Virus record (IMG/VR): IMGVR_UViG_3300044613_004858
Location: 1 to 24,203 of that record
Direction: 5' to 3' (one strand)
From: a virus
Length of the DNA stretch: 24,203 nt
Position numbers and translations under genes: made by a program. The notes beneath the pieces are model-generated. The model searched no databases. It worked only from the letters and a program-made list of their open reading frames with translations, and had not been told where the DNA came from. This document shows, piece by piece, positions 16,003 through 22,844 of the stretch; positions within the stretch are counted from its first letter, which is position 1; each line of letters starts with the position of its first letter.

Positions 16003-16635
16003 TTAATTTTTATAATCTTTTAATTCAAATTTTTCAACAATGAAAGGAATCAATTGTTGTACTATCTTGTCTTCTAAAGACAAAAGATTACTATCATTCT
16101 TTATGTAATAATCAAACATTGGATAGTTACTATCAGCGATAATTCCATTTGCGTCTTTATTACCAAAATAATCTGATGCTTCTCCCATAATCTTTTCACT
16201 ATCGTTTTGATCAGTGTTACGATGACTGGGACGATCAATAAGAACGACAATACCATCTTTTTCTTTAATTGCTTTAGCTTCGTTAAGATAACGACCATCT
16301 GTGATAATTACATTTTGCATTTTATTCAAAACTTTGTCGATCCAAACAGAATTTTTAACTTTTCTGAATCCATCACCAATCATTTGTAAAGCCTGTCTGA
16401 CATTCATTGAAAAACCGGGAGGAGGTTCAGGATTTCTTTTCCATTCTTCAATAAAATCAAAATCAACGTCAAAGTAATCACAATATATTTTTTTGACATT
16501 ATAGGCAAAAGCAATTTTTGTAACAAGTGGTTTTTCATGATCAATATATTGCCACAGCCGTGGAGCAAGCATTCCTGCAACTGTATCTTTACCAGATGCT
16601 GCCTGACCAAATAAGCCAACAATGATATTTTTCAT
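16003..16635 (-). CDS. Deoxynucleoside monophosphate kinase (T4 gp1-like)
   Basis: This 210-residue P-loop kinase begins MKNIIVGLFGQAASGKDTVAG, with the nucleotide-binding loop at 10-18. NVRQALQMIGDGFRK and VWIDKVLNKM fit the dNMP kinase family typified by T4 gene 1, and NVIITDGRYLNEAKAIKEKDGIVVLIDRP supplies the later strand and Arg-rich region. The enzyme would phosphorylate dNMPs, such as dTMP from the nearby ThyX, to diphosphates for phage DNA synthesis. No SD precedes the ATG. TATAAC lies 6 bases upstream within a palindrome shared with the divergent 85-aa gene, so the mRNA may be leaderless. Confidence 0.88.
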   Translation of the reverse strand: MKNIIVGLFGQAASGKDTVAGMLAPRLWQYIDHEKPLVTKIAFAYNVKKIYCDYFDVDFDFIEEWKRNPEPPPGFSMNVRQALQMIGDGFRKVKNSVWIDKVLNKMQNVIITDGRYLNEAKAIKEKDGIVVLIDRPSHRNTDQNDSEKIMGEASDYFGNKDANGIIADSNYPMFDYYIKNDSNLLSLEDKIVQQLIPFIVEKFELKDYKN

Positions 16636-16650
16636 AACTATGTTATAGTC
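16636..16650. promoter_or_regulatory. Palindromic 15-base bidirectional promoter spacer
   Basis: The gap between two divergent ATGs reads AACTATGTTATAGTC, and including both start codons it forms an imperfect palindrome (CAT-n-ACTAT-GTT-ATAGT-n-ATG). On the plus strand TATGTT and on the minus strand TATAAC each end exactly 6 bases before their ATG. The -35 regions are weak and would lie inside the opposite gene. Confidence 0.5.
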
Positions 16651-16908
16651 ATGAACAAGAAAAAATGCAACAATTGTTTTTGCTTTGATCGAGAAAAAAA
16701 AGTTTGCAAAGTTAACATCATTTATAATGGTAAAAACTTAAACATGCCTGTAGCTGCAAGCGATGATTGTCACTATATCGAACTAGGCGTATCTGTTGAA
16801 CAAGTTCGCTTCTGGGAAGAAGAAGCGAAGGGTAAAAAGGTTGTTAAAATGGAATACCCAGAAAACTTCTTTGGAAAGAATCTTAACTCAGCTTTAGATC
16901 CCGTATAG
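16651..16908 (+). CDS. Small Cys-rich (probably metal-binding) protein, 85 aa
   Basis: The protein starts MNKKKCNNCFCFDREKKVCK. Cysteines C6, C9, C11 and C19, with C40 and His41 later, suggest a zinc or iron-sulfur site. The C-terminal half is soluble and charged (VEQVRFWEEEAKGKK). Small CxxC proteins like this are frequent in large phages and usually lack known functions. It shares the palindromic start region with the dNMP kinase gene and has no SD. Its last 26 bases overlap the 3' end of the convergent nuclease-like gene. Confidence 0.75.
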   Translation: MNKKKCNNCFCFDREKKVCKVNIIYNGKNLNMPVAASDDCHYIELGVSVEQVRFWEEEAKGKKVVKMEYPENFFGKNLNSALDPV

Positions 16909-17497
16909 AAATCATTTCCTTGTAAGGAACCTCATAATTTAAGTGAGATCCTTTTCTTGCTGGGAATTTTTCTCTTTTGATAATTTCTTCTTTTTCTGAA
17001 GCACCAATTAATATTACACTTGCTTGTTTTTTAGACTTTTCATCCAACAACAAATAAGCAAACACATACAAATCACAATTAAGATTCATTGGAATCTTAC
17101 CTTCATTCGTTGCCCTGATAAGTCCAGCATCGTACCAAGGTCGCTTCATTGATGTCTTTATGTCTATTGTTTTATTGCTTGCATCAATAAAGTCATATTT
17201 ATCACCGCCTTCCCTGTAAGTAAAATCTACAGGAAGACCAAAAACTTTAGAGAAGGCTAATTCTCCAATCTTTCCTGTTCTTTCAACCTTATATGGGTCT
17301 TCTTTTGTATTAGCTAAACCTCTTCCATATGTGCCAGTCTTCTTGTTAGCCCACATGTTGCTTGAAAACGATTCACAAATTTCGTATTCTTCATCAGCAA
17401 TATCAATTTTATAAACAACTTTTTCAACATCACCAAAAGTTAATTTCATCAATTTTGGTTTTGATTTTTTGCCTGTATAGTAACTTTCAGCAAGCAT
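16883..17497 (-). CDS. Putative PD-(D/E)XK-type nuclease, 204 aa
   Basis: Residues 75-116 contain GKIGELAF (Glu79), GGDKYDFI (Asp102) and IDIKTS (Asp112-x-Lys114), in the order and spacing of PD-(D/E)XK nucleases. Further strands follow (CDLYVFAYLLL, ASVILIGAS). The N-terminal 70 residues are family-specific. Such proteins in phages cut or process DNA, but specificity cannot be read. CGGAG lies about 7 bases before the ATG. It follows the helicase gene by 40 bases on the same strand and may be co-transcribed, suggesting a helicase-nuclease pairing. The assignment rests on motif order only. Confidence 0.65.
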   Translation of the reverse strand: MLAESYYTGKKSKPKLMKLTFGDVEKVVYKIDIADEEYEICESFSSNMWANKKTGTYGRGLANTKEDPYKVERTGKIGELAFSKVFGLPVDFTYREGGDKYDFIDASNKTIDIKTSMKRPWYDAGLIRATNEGKIPMNLNCDLYVFAYLLLDEKSKKQASVILIGASEKEEIIKREKFPARKGSHLNYEVPYKEMISIRDLKLS

Positions 17498-17537
17498 GAA
17501 ATACTCCGGTAAGAAAACTTTCTTTAACAGAGCTAAT

Positions 17538-19325
17538 CTAAACTTCTTTTTTGCTAAATCTATTTTTTAGATCCGAAAAAAATGAATCACCACAATTCCA
17601 ACCACAAATTTTTGAAACAAGACTTAAGCAAGCACAGATTCTGCCAAAATCTTTTACTATGACGGGAATCAATGGTGATAACATGCCTGTGCTTCTTTTA
17701 TTCATCATGCAGTAATAAAGATATCCTATTTTTACTGATCCAGTTTCAATATAGTTTCTTCCTAAAAGCTCTTGCAATCTTTGCATATACAAAGAGCAAA
17801 AATTCTTTTCATCTTCTGACATGAAGTTTTTATTGTTACTTGGTGTAAACGCAAGATAATATGTAAGAATTGAATCTTTTCTAACGCTTCCGGCAAAATA
17901 TCTAGAAAAACTTTTTATCCAACAATTCAAATCATAAGGGTCAATAAAAAATAACACACTTGGTAAACCTAATTTTTTCAAATTGTAATTACCATCATCA
18001 TCAATGACAACAAATTTCATATGCTCTAACCTATCAAGTGTGTTCTTCAAGTAATTTGAATTTACTTTGTTGAGAAATCCTCCAAATGTCTTAGAAAGCA
18101 TGTTCCATATTTTATCAAATGTAAGTTTCTTTTCTTGATGTATCATTGCAAGAATATGAATAGCAAGTTTATTATATTCTAAATCATCATTAAGATTAAA
18201 TAACTTTGACAAAGCATCATCTACTTTTTTGTACTCATTGGCTAAAGTTATTTTGTTATCTGGAAAGAAAACATAAGCATCACCTTGATCATCGATGCCT
18301 TTCCTCCCTGCTCTTCCAATCATCTGGCGTATCTCAGACTTATCAACTAACTCTTTGCCTCTTACTACCCCTGCTATAATTACTCTTCTAGCTGGCAAAT
18401 TAACGCCAGCAGCGAGTGTACTTGTTGCAACGAGTATTCGTAAGGCTCCTTCCTTAAACTCCTTCTCAAGCGTTTTACGCCTACTAGGAGACAAGTCTGC
18501 TGAATGGAACTTTGTATCAAATCCTTTAGACTTTATATAAGACACTAATTTTTTGCCAATATTCTTTGAATGAACGAATACTAATATCTTATCTGCCTGA
18601 TGTTTGTCGCATAAAATTGAAATGCAATCAAACATATCATGAGGGACACCACTAGAACTTAAAGATGTGTCAAACTTCTTATAATGTATTTTCAAAGGAA
18701 CAGCTTGATAGTTTGAATTCAGAATATAGGTTTGTTTCTTGTTTAAATCATGCAACCATTCACCGATTTGGTTAGCATTTGGCAATGTACCACTGAGAAA
18801 TATTATTTTTGAATGATTTTTTCTAGCAAATTCTGTTAGAGCAAATTCTAAAGTAGGACCACGATCATCTGAACCGATCATATGTGCTTCATCTACTATA
18901 ATTGTATCTATATCATCGAATACATTTGGATTTGTTCTTACATTGTGACAAAAGCTTTCAATTGTTGCTACGACTAAGTCTCCATCTTTCTCTTTCTTTT
19001 CATCACCTGCCATTATTGTTATTTTTTTCTTAGAAAATGGATGATCTTCAGATGACCATGCTGAAAACTTTTCAGAAGCAAGTGATTTCAAAGGACACAT
19101 GTAAATGCATTTTTTGTCATTTTTAATCAAAGATTCAAAAATAAAAAATTCAGCAACTATTGTTTTACCACTGTTTGTTGAAGATGCAATTATAAAATTG
19201 GCATCTTTGTCAACATGATCCAAAACAGAACTTTGAACAACATTGAAGTTTTCAAAAGGATATTTATAAAGCTTAAAAGAATCTGATGATTTCTCGACAA
19301 CTTCGCCGATTTCTATTGTGTTCAT
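17538..19325 (-). CDS. Ski2-like superfamily 2 DNA/RNA helicase
   Basis: This 595-residue SF2 helicase has motif I ASSTNSGKT (47-55), a CPLKSLASEK motif Ia, motif II DEAH (145-148), motif III SGT (178-180), HSADLSPSRRKTLEKEF and ATSTLAAGVNLPARRVI (about 300-316), and motif VI QMIGRAGRKG (334-343). The layout matches Ski2/Hel308/MTR4-type helicases. The C-terminal 200 residues are winged-helix or ratchet-like but shorter than in cellular Hel308. It would unwind or remodel nucleic acid in replication or recombination. A perfect-consensus sigma70 promoter is placed so that transcription would start at or beside the ATG, and no SD is present. Confidence 0.9.
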   Translation of the reverse strand: MNTIEIGEVVEKSSDSFKLYKYPFENFNVVQSSVLDHVDKDANFIIASSTNSGKTIVAEFFIFESLIKNDKKCIYMCPLKSLASEKFSAWSSEDHPFSKKKITIMAGDEKKEKDGDLVVATIESFCHNVRTNPNVFDDIDTIIVDEAHMIGSDDRGPTLEFALTEFARKNHSKIIFLSGTLPNANQIGEWLHDLNKKQTYILNSNYQAVPLKIHYKKFDTSLSSSGVPHDMFDCISILCDKHQADKILVFVHSKNIGKKLVSYIKSKGFDTKFHSADLSPSRRKTLEKEFKEGALRILVATSTLAAGVNLPARRVIIAGVVRGKELVDKSEIRQMIGRAGRKGIDDQGDAYVFFPDNKITLANEYKKVDDALSKLFNLNDDLEYNKLAIHILAMIHQEKKLTFDKIWNMLSKTFGGFLNKVNSNYLKNTLDRLEHMKFVVIDDDGNYNLKKLGLPSVLFFIDPYDLNCWIKSFSRYFAGSVRKDSILTYYLAFTPSNNKNFMSEDEKNFCSLYMQRLQELLGRNYIETGSVKIGYLYYCMMNKRSTGMLSPLIPVIVKDFGRICACLSLVSKICGWNCGDSFFSDLKNRFSKKEV

Positions 19326-19331
19326 GATTTT

Positions 19332-19360
19332 ATTATATACTTGAAATCAACAGTTGTCAA
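19332..19360 (-). promoter_or_regulatory. Consensus sigma70 promoter of the helicase gene
   Basis: On the minus strand TTGACA (19360-19355), a 17-base spacer and TATAAT (19337-19332) match the sigma70 consensus perfectly. Six bases later comes the ATG, so the RNA should start at about the first codon. This predicts a strong, early, leaderless transcript. Confidence 0.85.
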
Positions 19361-19389
19361 AAAGACAGACCTCCGATTAAGGAGGTCTG
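19361..19389 (-). terminator. Rho-independent terminator before the helicase promoter
   Basis: A perfect 9-bp stem (CAGACCTCC/GGAGGTCTG, 6-base loop, 19389-19366) is followed on the minus strand by TCTTTTT, which runs into the -35 box of the helicase promoter. It should end the transcript of the 86-aa gene. Confidence 0.85.
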
Positions 19390-19415
19390 ATATCCTCACC
19401 CTAGAAATCACCCCC

Positions 19416-19676
19416 TTAGAGCGGGTTAAGGACAGGGTCGCCGATTTTGCGTCTTCTTGCTTCAACTGCAAAGGCATCAGTTAACGCTTCAATATTAGAA
19501 TGGAAGTCAGAAGACATTGAAACATTTGAAAACCATTCGTTGATTTCAGCAAACTTATTTGAAATAAGATCAAAAGCTTGTGCCAAATCATCCTGATATC
19601 TGTGTAAAAACCTTGTGTAAAGGTACACAAAATCGTAGTCGTTCATGGTAGAAAAGAAAACATTGAGCTTTTTCAA
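19416..19676 (-). CDS. Hypothetical protein, 86 aa (TTG start)
   Basis: AGAGGA lies about 8 bases before a TTG at 19676, giving a product read as MKKLNVFFSTMNDYDFVYLYT. The first in-frame ATG, 10 codons later, has no SD. The protein is aromatic-rich and largely helical (residues 20-70), soluble, and ends RRRKIGDPVLNPL. No family is recognised. The gene stands alone between a hairpin upstream and a strong terminator downstream, so it is probably a separate small transcript or the end of the 19724-22269 block. Confidence 0.6.
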   Translation of the reverse strand: MKKLNVFFSTMNDYDFVYLYTRFLHRYQDDLAQAFDLISNKFAEINEWFSNVSMSSDFHSNIEALTDAFAVEARRRKIGDPVLNPL

Positions 19677-19716
19677 GTAACTATTCCTCTAAAACAACGG
19701 AAACCCAATTTAAATG

Positions 19717-19748
19717 AGTTAAGTCAAACAATATTAATTGACTTAACT
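19717..19748 (-). terminator. Possible terminator hairpin at the end of the 104-aa gene
   Basis: AGTTAAGTCAA (19717-19727) and TTGACTTAACT (19738-19748) form a perfect 11-bp stem with a 10-base loop, overlapping the last codons of the gene. The minus strand then reads CATTTAAATT, a poor U-tract, so termination efficiency is uncertain. Confidence 0.5.
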
Positions 19749-20038
19749 TTATTGCCATCTGGATCTTCAAACTTATCTTCTAAAACAATTAATTTATCAT
19801 CATCCTTGCATCTTAATCCAACATTATATTTGTCTATAACTGTAGCCCTTAATTCATTTTTTACTATCACATAGCAATAATTTTCAGATCTTACTTGTTT
19901 TCCAACTTCATCTTCGTCTACGATACCAATCTCTATCATAAAATCATCTGGAAGATTTATTTGAATTGTTCCAAATTTTTCCAAATGTTTGATTATTGCT
20001 GATTGAACCCTGCTGGTCGATGGCTTGGTATTTGTCAT
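19724..20038 (-). CDS. Hypothetical protein, 104 aa
   Basis: The protein begins MTNTKPSTSRVQSAIIKHLEKFG and has an N-terminal helix followed by beta-like segments (YCYVIVKNELRATVID, KLIVLED). It is soluble and acidic. The N-terminal part could be a small helix-turn-helix-like unit, but this is not clear. No good SD lies before the ATG. A T4-late-like TATAAATA box is 39 bases upstream. Its 3' end overlaps a strong inverted repeat. No family is recognised. Confidence 0.68.
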   Translation of the reverse strand: MTNTKPSTSRVQSAIIKHLEKFGTIQINLPDDFMIEIGIVDEDEVGKQVRSENYCYVIVKNELRATVIDKYNVGLRCKDDDKLIVLEDKFEDPDGNKVKSINIV

Positions 20039-20077
20039 TTTTATTCAGCATGTTAATGCCGCTCCAGAGGACCATTA

Positions 20078-20085
20078 TATTTATA
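20078..20085 (-). promoter_or_regulatory. T4-late-like promoter box TATAAATA
   Basis: The minus strand carries an exact TATAAATA octamer, the T4 late promoter core, 39 bases before the 104-aa gene and after the end of the 161-aa gene. No -35 is visible, as expected for late promoters. In AT-rich DNA an octamer can arise by chance. Confidence 0.4.
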
Positions 20086-20102
20086 CAAACAAGATAATAA
20101 TA

Positions 20103-20588
20103 TTAGAAAAAAGAAGGCACTTCTTTACTAAGATAATAATCTGTCCCCATAAAATTCTTTTCTATACATATCTTTTTGTCTGGTTTTGTGCTGTTTCCGT
20201 CCACATCATACATTTTATTCCAACAATAAATTAATTTGTCTGGTGTTATTATTTGTGTCAGCACAAAATTTTCATTTCCAAAAAATGCCATTACAATCTT
20301 GAAAGCAACATTAAATGGTATGAAATAAAGGTTTTCACTCCAAATTTGAAGCGTTTCAATTACATATCTTTCATCTTCAACAAACTCTGTTTCAACACAA
20401 TTAAAATAAACATAAATATCGTAACCATCACAGTTAAATCCCCAAGTTTTATAATCCTTAAAAATTACATCTAAATCAGAGTTCTTATTATAATCAAATT
20501 GTTCCTGTAATACATAACCCATCAATCTAGCATATTTAATTGCTTCTTTAAGACCATCCACACGATTAACAATAAATTGTTCGTTCAT
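20103..20588 (-). CDS. Hypothetical protein, 161 aa
   Basis: The protein begins MNEQFIVNRVDGLKEAIKYARLMGYV and is rich in aromatic residues. It has beta-like segments (YDIYVYFNCVETEFVEDERYVIETLQIW) and a C-terminal part rich in Lys and Asp. No signal peptide or membrane helix is seen. The start overlaps the previous stop (ATGA), so it is coupled to the winged-helix-like gene and, through it, probably to recA. No family is recognised; gene order suggests a recombination or replication accessory role, but that is only context. Confidence 0.72.
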   Translation of the reverse strand: MNEQFIVNRVDGLKEAIKYARLMGYVLQEQFDYNKNSDLDVIFKDYKTWGFNCDGYDIYVYFNCVETEFVEDERYVIETLQIWSENLYFIPFNVAFKIVMAFFGNENFVLTQIITPDKLIYCWNKMYDVDGNSTKPDKKICIEKNFMGTDYYLSKEVPSFF

Positions 20589-21052
20589 CGACCTTCCAAC
20601 CTATAAACTCCTCGTTTAACCTTAGAACAGATATAACCATCTGATTCCAATTCTTGACGAGCTAGTTTGAAATTATTGTTCAAACCCGGAATAGAATAAT
20701 TTAAACTTGAAAACATTTTACATATTTCAGAAAAAGAAATTTCTTTATTGTCAATAATACGTTCTTTAATCTTTTCTCTAATATAACGAGAAGATTTGTC
20801 TTTTGTTGCGTTCTTTTCAAGAACAGCAACATCAGTCCCAAATCCTTCAGTTGCATTCTTGACATAATTAGAATCACAAAATATATTTGCGATTTCTTCA
20901 AGACCAACTGCGTTTTCAGCTTCATTAGCCTTGAGTGCTTCAACTTTAATGTTAAAACACTCAATGAATTCTGATAAAGACAACAAATTGTTATAGCCTG
21001 TGACTATATTTTTGCCATCTGGACACTTAAGCATGACATAATCTGGAGTCAT
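20585..21052 (-). CDS. Hypothetical protein with winged-helix-like C-terminus, 155 aa
   Basis: The frame is open to a TTG at 21070, but GGAG lies 5 bases before an ATG at 21052 (MTPDYVMLKCPDG), which is the better start. The C-terminal 55 residues resemble a winged helix: ISFSEICKMFSS, then a helix with NNFKLARQELESDG, then a wing, YICSKVKRGVYRL. This suggests nucleic-acid binding. The central region (about 60-90) is polar. It lies 14 bases after recA on the same strand and overlaps the next gene, so it is likely co-transcribed with recA and may help it, by inference. Confidence 0.72.
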   Translation of the reverse strand: MTPDYVMLKCPDGKNIVTGYNNLLSLSEFIECFNIKVEALKANEAENAVGLEEIANIFCDSNYVKNATEGFGTDVAVLEKNATKDKSSRYIREKIKERIIDNKEISFSEICKMFSSLNYSIPGLNNNFKLARQELESDGYICSKVKRGVYRLEGR

Positions 21053-21066
21053 AGTATCTCCTAAAA

Positions 21067-22269
21067 TCAAGCTAAAAGGTCGTCTACTTCTATATCAACA
21101 TCATCATCTGCTTCGACAACCTCTCCAGACACTTTATAGTTTATCACATCAGAATAAATTTGCAAATATTCCTTCATCTCTTCAGGTGTAGCATCTAATA
21201 TTTGTGCATATTCCTCTGCAATTTCAGTAGGAATATCATTTCTTTCCATAGATGACTTAAACTTAACCTCTTTGCCACCAGTAAATTCTGGATTTACTAA
21301 GAAATTACCAGCTCCATTAGCAATAATTCTTCCAGAATCCAGTAATGCGCCCAGAACACCACCCAATGGATTCATCCCTCTATCAAAATAAAGAGGAATA
21401 TTATCAACTTCAACAAACGGACGATAAGATCTATTTTTCTTATTCTGAACCTTAATATTGATCCCAAGAATCTTTTTCTTGGCTGATCCAGCAACGCTCT
21501 GCTCAATCTTCTTTTGAGTTTGACTACGCATTCTTAAACTGGCATAGAAGGGCAATCCTTGCCCACCACCTGCTGTGGTTTCTGGGTTTCCATACATAAC
21601 CCCAATCTTATCTCTAATTTGATTCAGAACGACGACAGTAACATCATTCTGTTCCATCTCTGTATTAAGTTTTCTTAGTTCCTTAGAACAAATCTTAGCC
21701 CTTTCTCCGGGCTGTTCATTTCCACCAACAATACGCTTGAAATCAGCTTTGCTATATCCTTCAGGTAGTTTTGTTTCTCTTAGTTCTCTTGAACTTGGAG
21801 AAACGCTGATTGAATCATAAACAATGCAAATTGGAACTTCGATTTTCTTTGTTTTTCGGATATAATCAATAACACGATAGATTGTTGAAAAACAATCTTC
21901 TAGTGTTTCTGGAGTGTATCTTAAAATCTTAGAGATATCACATTTTGTGGCTTTTTGAATGAATTCACCATTGATTGCATTTTCTGTATCAAGGATGATT
22001 CCAATTCCACCCATTCGCTGAATGCCAGCAAGGATGTTTGCGCCAATAAGACTTTTGCTAGATGCCGATGGACCATAAATTTCAGATAGTCTGCCACCGG
22101 GAATACCACCACCGTAAAACTTGCCAGAACAAGAATAATTAATTGCAAAATTGCCTGTGTCTACAAAATATCTTGCTTGATCAAGATCTGCTACTACTTT
22201 TGCGCCAGTGGCGCTTGCAATATCGGTGTATAAATCAGAGGAGTTAGAATCTTTCTTTTGACGAGCCAT
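21067..22269 (-). CDS. recA: RecA/UvsX-like recombinase
   Basis: This 400-residue strand-exchange protein has a Walker A at 66-73 (GPSASSKS), IILDTENA (91-98), VVVLNQIRDKIGVMYGNPETTAGGG (212-236, the L2 region) and FYASLRMRSQ. The L2 region is very RecA-like. The Walker A lacks the usual Gly before Lys, as does T4 UvsX (GPSKSFKS), so it sits between bacterial RecA and UvsX. The C-terminus is very acidic (EADDDVDIEVDD), as in many RecAs. It forms filaments on single-stranded DNA for recombination-dependent replication and repair. CGGAG lies about 8 bases before the ATG. An upstream hairpin and mini-ORF may regulate it. Confidence 0.94.
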   Translation of the reverse strand: MARQKKDSNSSDLYTDIASATGAKVVADLDQARYFVDTGNFAINYSCSGKFYGGGIPGGRLSEIYGPSASSKSLIGANILAGIQRMGGIGIILDTENAINGEFIQKATKCDISKILRYTPETLEDCFSTIYRVIDYIRKTKKIEVPICIVYDSISVSPSSRELRETKLPEGYSKADFKRIVGGNEQPGERAKICSKELRKLNTEMEQNDVTVVVLNQIRDKIGVMYGNPETTAGGGQGLPFYASLRMRSQTQKKIEQSVAGSAKKKILGINIKVQNKKNRSYRPFVEVDNIPLYFDRGMNPLGGVLGALLDSGRIIANGAGNFLVNPEFTGGKEVKFKSSMERNDIPTEIAEEYAQILDATPEEMKEYLQIYSDVINYKVSGEVVEADDDVDIEVDDLLA

Positions 22270-22283
22270 ACCACACTCCGTGT

Positions 22284-22321
22284 AATAAAAATGAGACTCA
22301 ACCTAATAGAGTGAGTCTCAT
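22284..22321 (-). promoter_or_regulatory. Hairpin with T-tract in the recA leader (attenuator-like)
   Basis: A perfect 10-bp stem (ATGAGACTCA/TGAGTCTCAT, 22321-22312 and 22300-22291, 11-base loop) is followed on the minus strand by TTTTTATT. It looks like a terminator, but it lies only about 20 bases before the recA start with no promoter in between. It therefore probably sits inside the recA leader. Confidence 0.65.
22298..22321 (-). CDS. Possible leader mini-ORF, 7 codons, before recA
   Basis: ATG AGA CTC ACT CTA TTA GGT TGA encodes MRLTLLG. TTAGGA lies 8 bases upstream, good ribosome-site spacing. The ORF begins in the first arm of the hairpin and its stop forms the start of the second arm, so translation would open the hairpin. 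It could instead be the relic of a lost gene start. Confidence 0.3.
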   Translation of the reverse strand: MRLTLLG

Positions 22322-22330
22322 CAAAATTTT

Positions 22331-22356
22331 CCTAATTTCATAAAATTATCTAGTGT
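22331..22356 (-). repeat. 26-base repeat, copy 1 (before recA)
   Basis: On the plus strand it reads CCTAATTTCATAAAATTATC then TAGTGT. It matches the copy at 23772-23798 at 23 of 26 positions with one gap. On the minus strand it ends in TTAGGA, a ribosome site for a following ATG in both copies. Confidence 0.65.
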
Positions 22357-22373
22357 TTAATAAATACGTTTAA
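22345..22373 (-). promoter_or_regulatory. Possible sigma70-like promoter of recA
   Basis: TTAAAC (22373-22368) and GATAAT (22350-22345) are 17 bases apart on the minus strand. The -10 is good and the -35 weak. RNA from here would carry the mini-ORF and hairpin in a leader of about 70 bases. Confidence 0.35.
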
Positions 22374-22394
22374 CTGTTTTAGAAATGAGAAAAA

Positions 22395-22826
22395 ATGTCA
22401 ATACCTTTACGATTTACCGAATGGTTGGAAGAAAGAGATAACGAATTACATGAATCTCTTAAAAGATGGATTGCAGGAATAGGTGCTGGTGCAACTTTAG
22501 CTGCCGGTGCTGCTGGATTACTACCTTCATCTAAACTAAAACAACCAGCAAGTCAACAAATAGGAAATTCTTCTGTTTCCGTAGAGCACGAAAAAAATGA
22601 AAAAGGTCAGACCTATTTTTGGTCTTTCAGCTTCAGGAATTATAGCGGTTCATCTCAAGAAGCAAAAAAAGAAGCTATGAATCAAGTTAGAGAAGAACTT
22701 TTACGACAATTTGGTCGTGCATCAGGTATCGTAGCCGAAGTGCAAAGCGATGATGGAAAAGGAAATATCGTCGTTGATGTAACGCAAGTTAATACATCAA
22801 GCGTTCGTGCTGCAAATAACGATTAA
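22395..22826 (+). CDS. Tagged protein with Gly/Ala-rich segment, 143 aa
   Basis: The N-terminus MSIPLRFTEWLEERDNELHES contains the tag pattern (R-F-T-E-W-L-E-E) and two possible [LI]-x-E sites (LEE, LHE). A Gly/Ala-rich hydrophobic stretch follows (IAGIGAGATLAAGAAGLLP, about 27-45), then a beta segment (TYFWSFSFRNYSG), SSQEAKKEAMNQVREELLRQ helix, and a final beta segment (GNIVVDVTQV). This last module resembles the one in the convergent 188-aa neighbour, which has the same tag-plus-glycine layout. Probably a virion-internal protein. GAGAAAAA before the ATG is a weak SD; TAATAAATA lies about 35 bases upstream. Confidence 0.7.
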   Translation: MSIPLRFTEWLEERDNELHESLKRWIAGIGAGATLAAGAAGLLPSSKLKQPASQQIGNSSVSVEHEKNEKGQTYFWSFSFRNYSGSSQEAKKEAMNQVREELLRQFGRASGIVAEVQSDDGKGNIVVDVTQVNTSSVRAANND

Positions 22827-22844
22827 AATACTTATCATTCAGAT

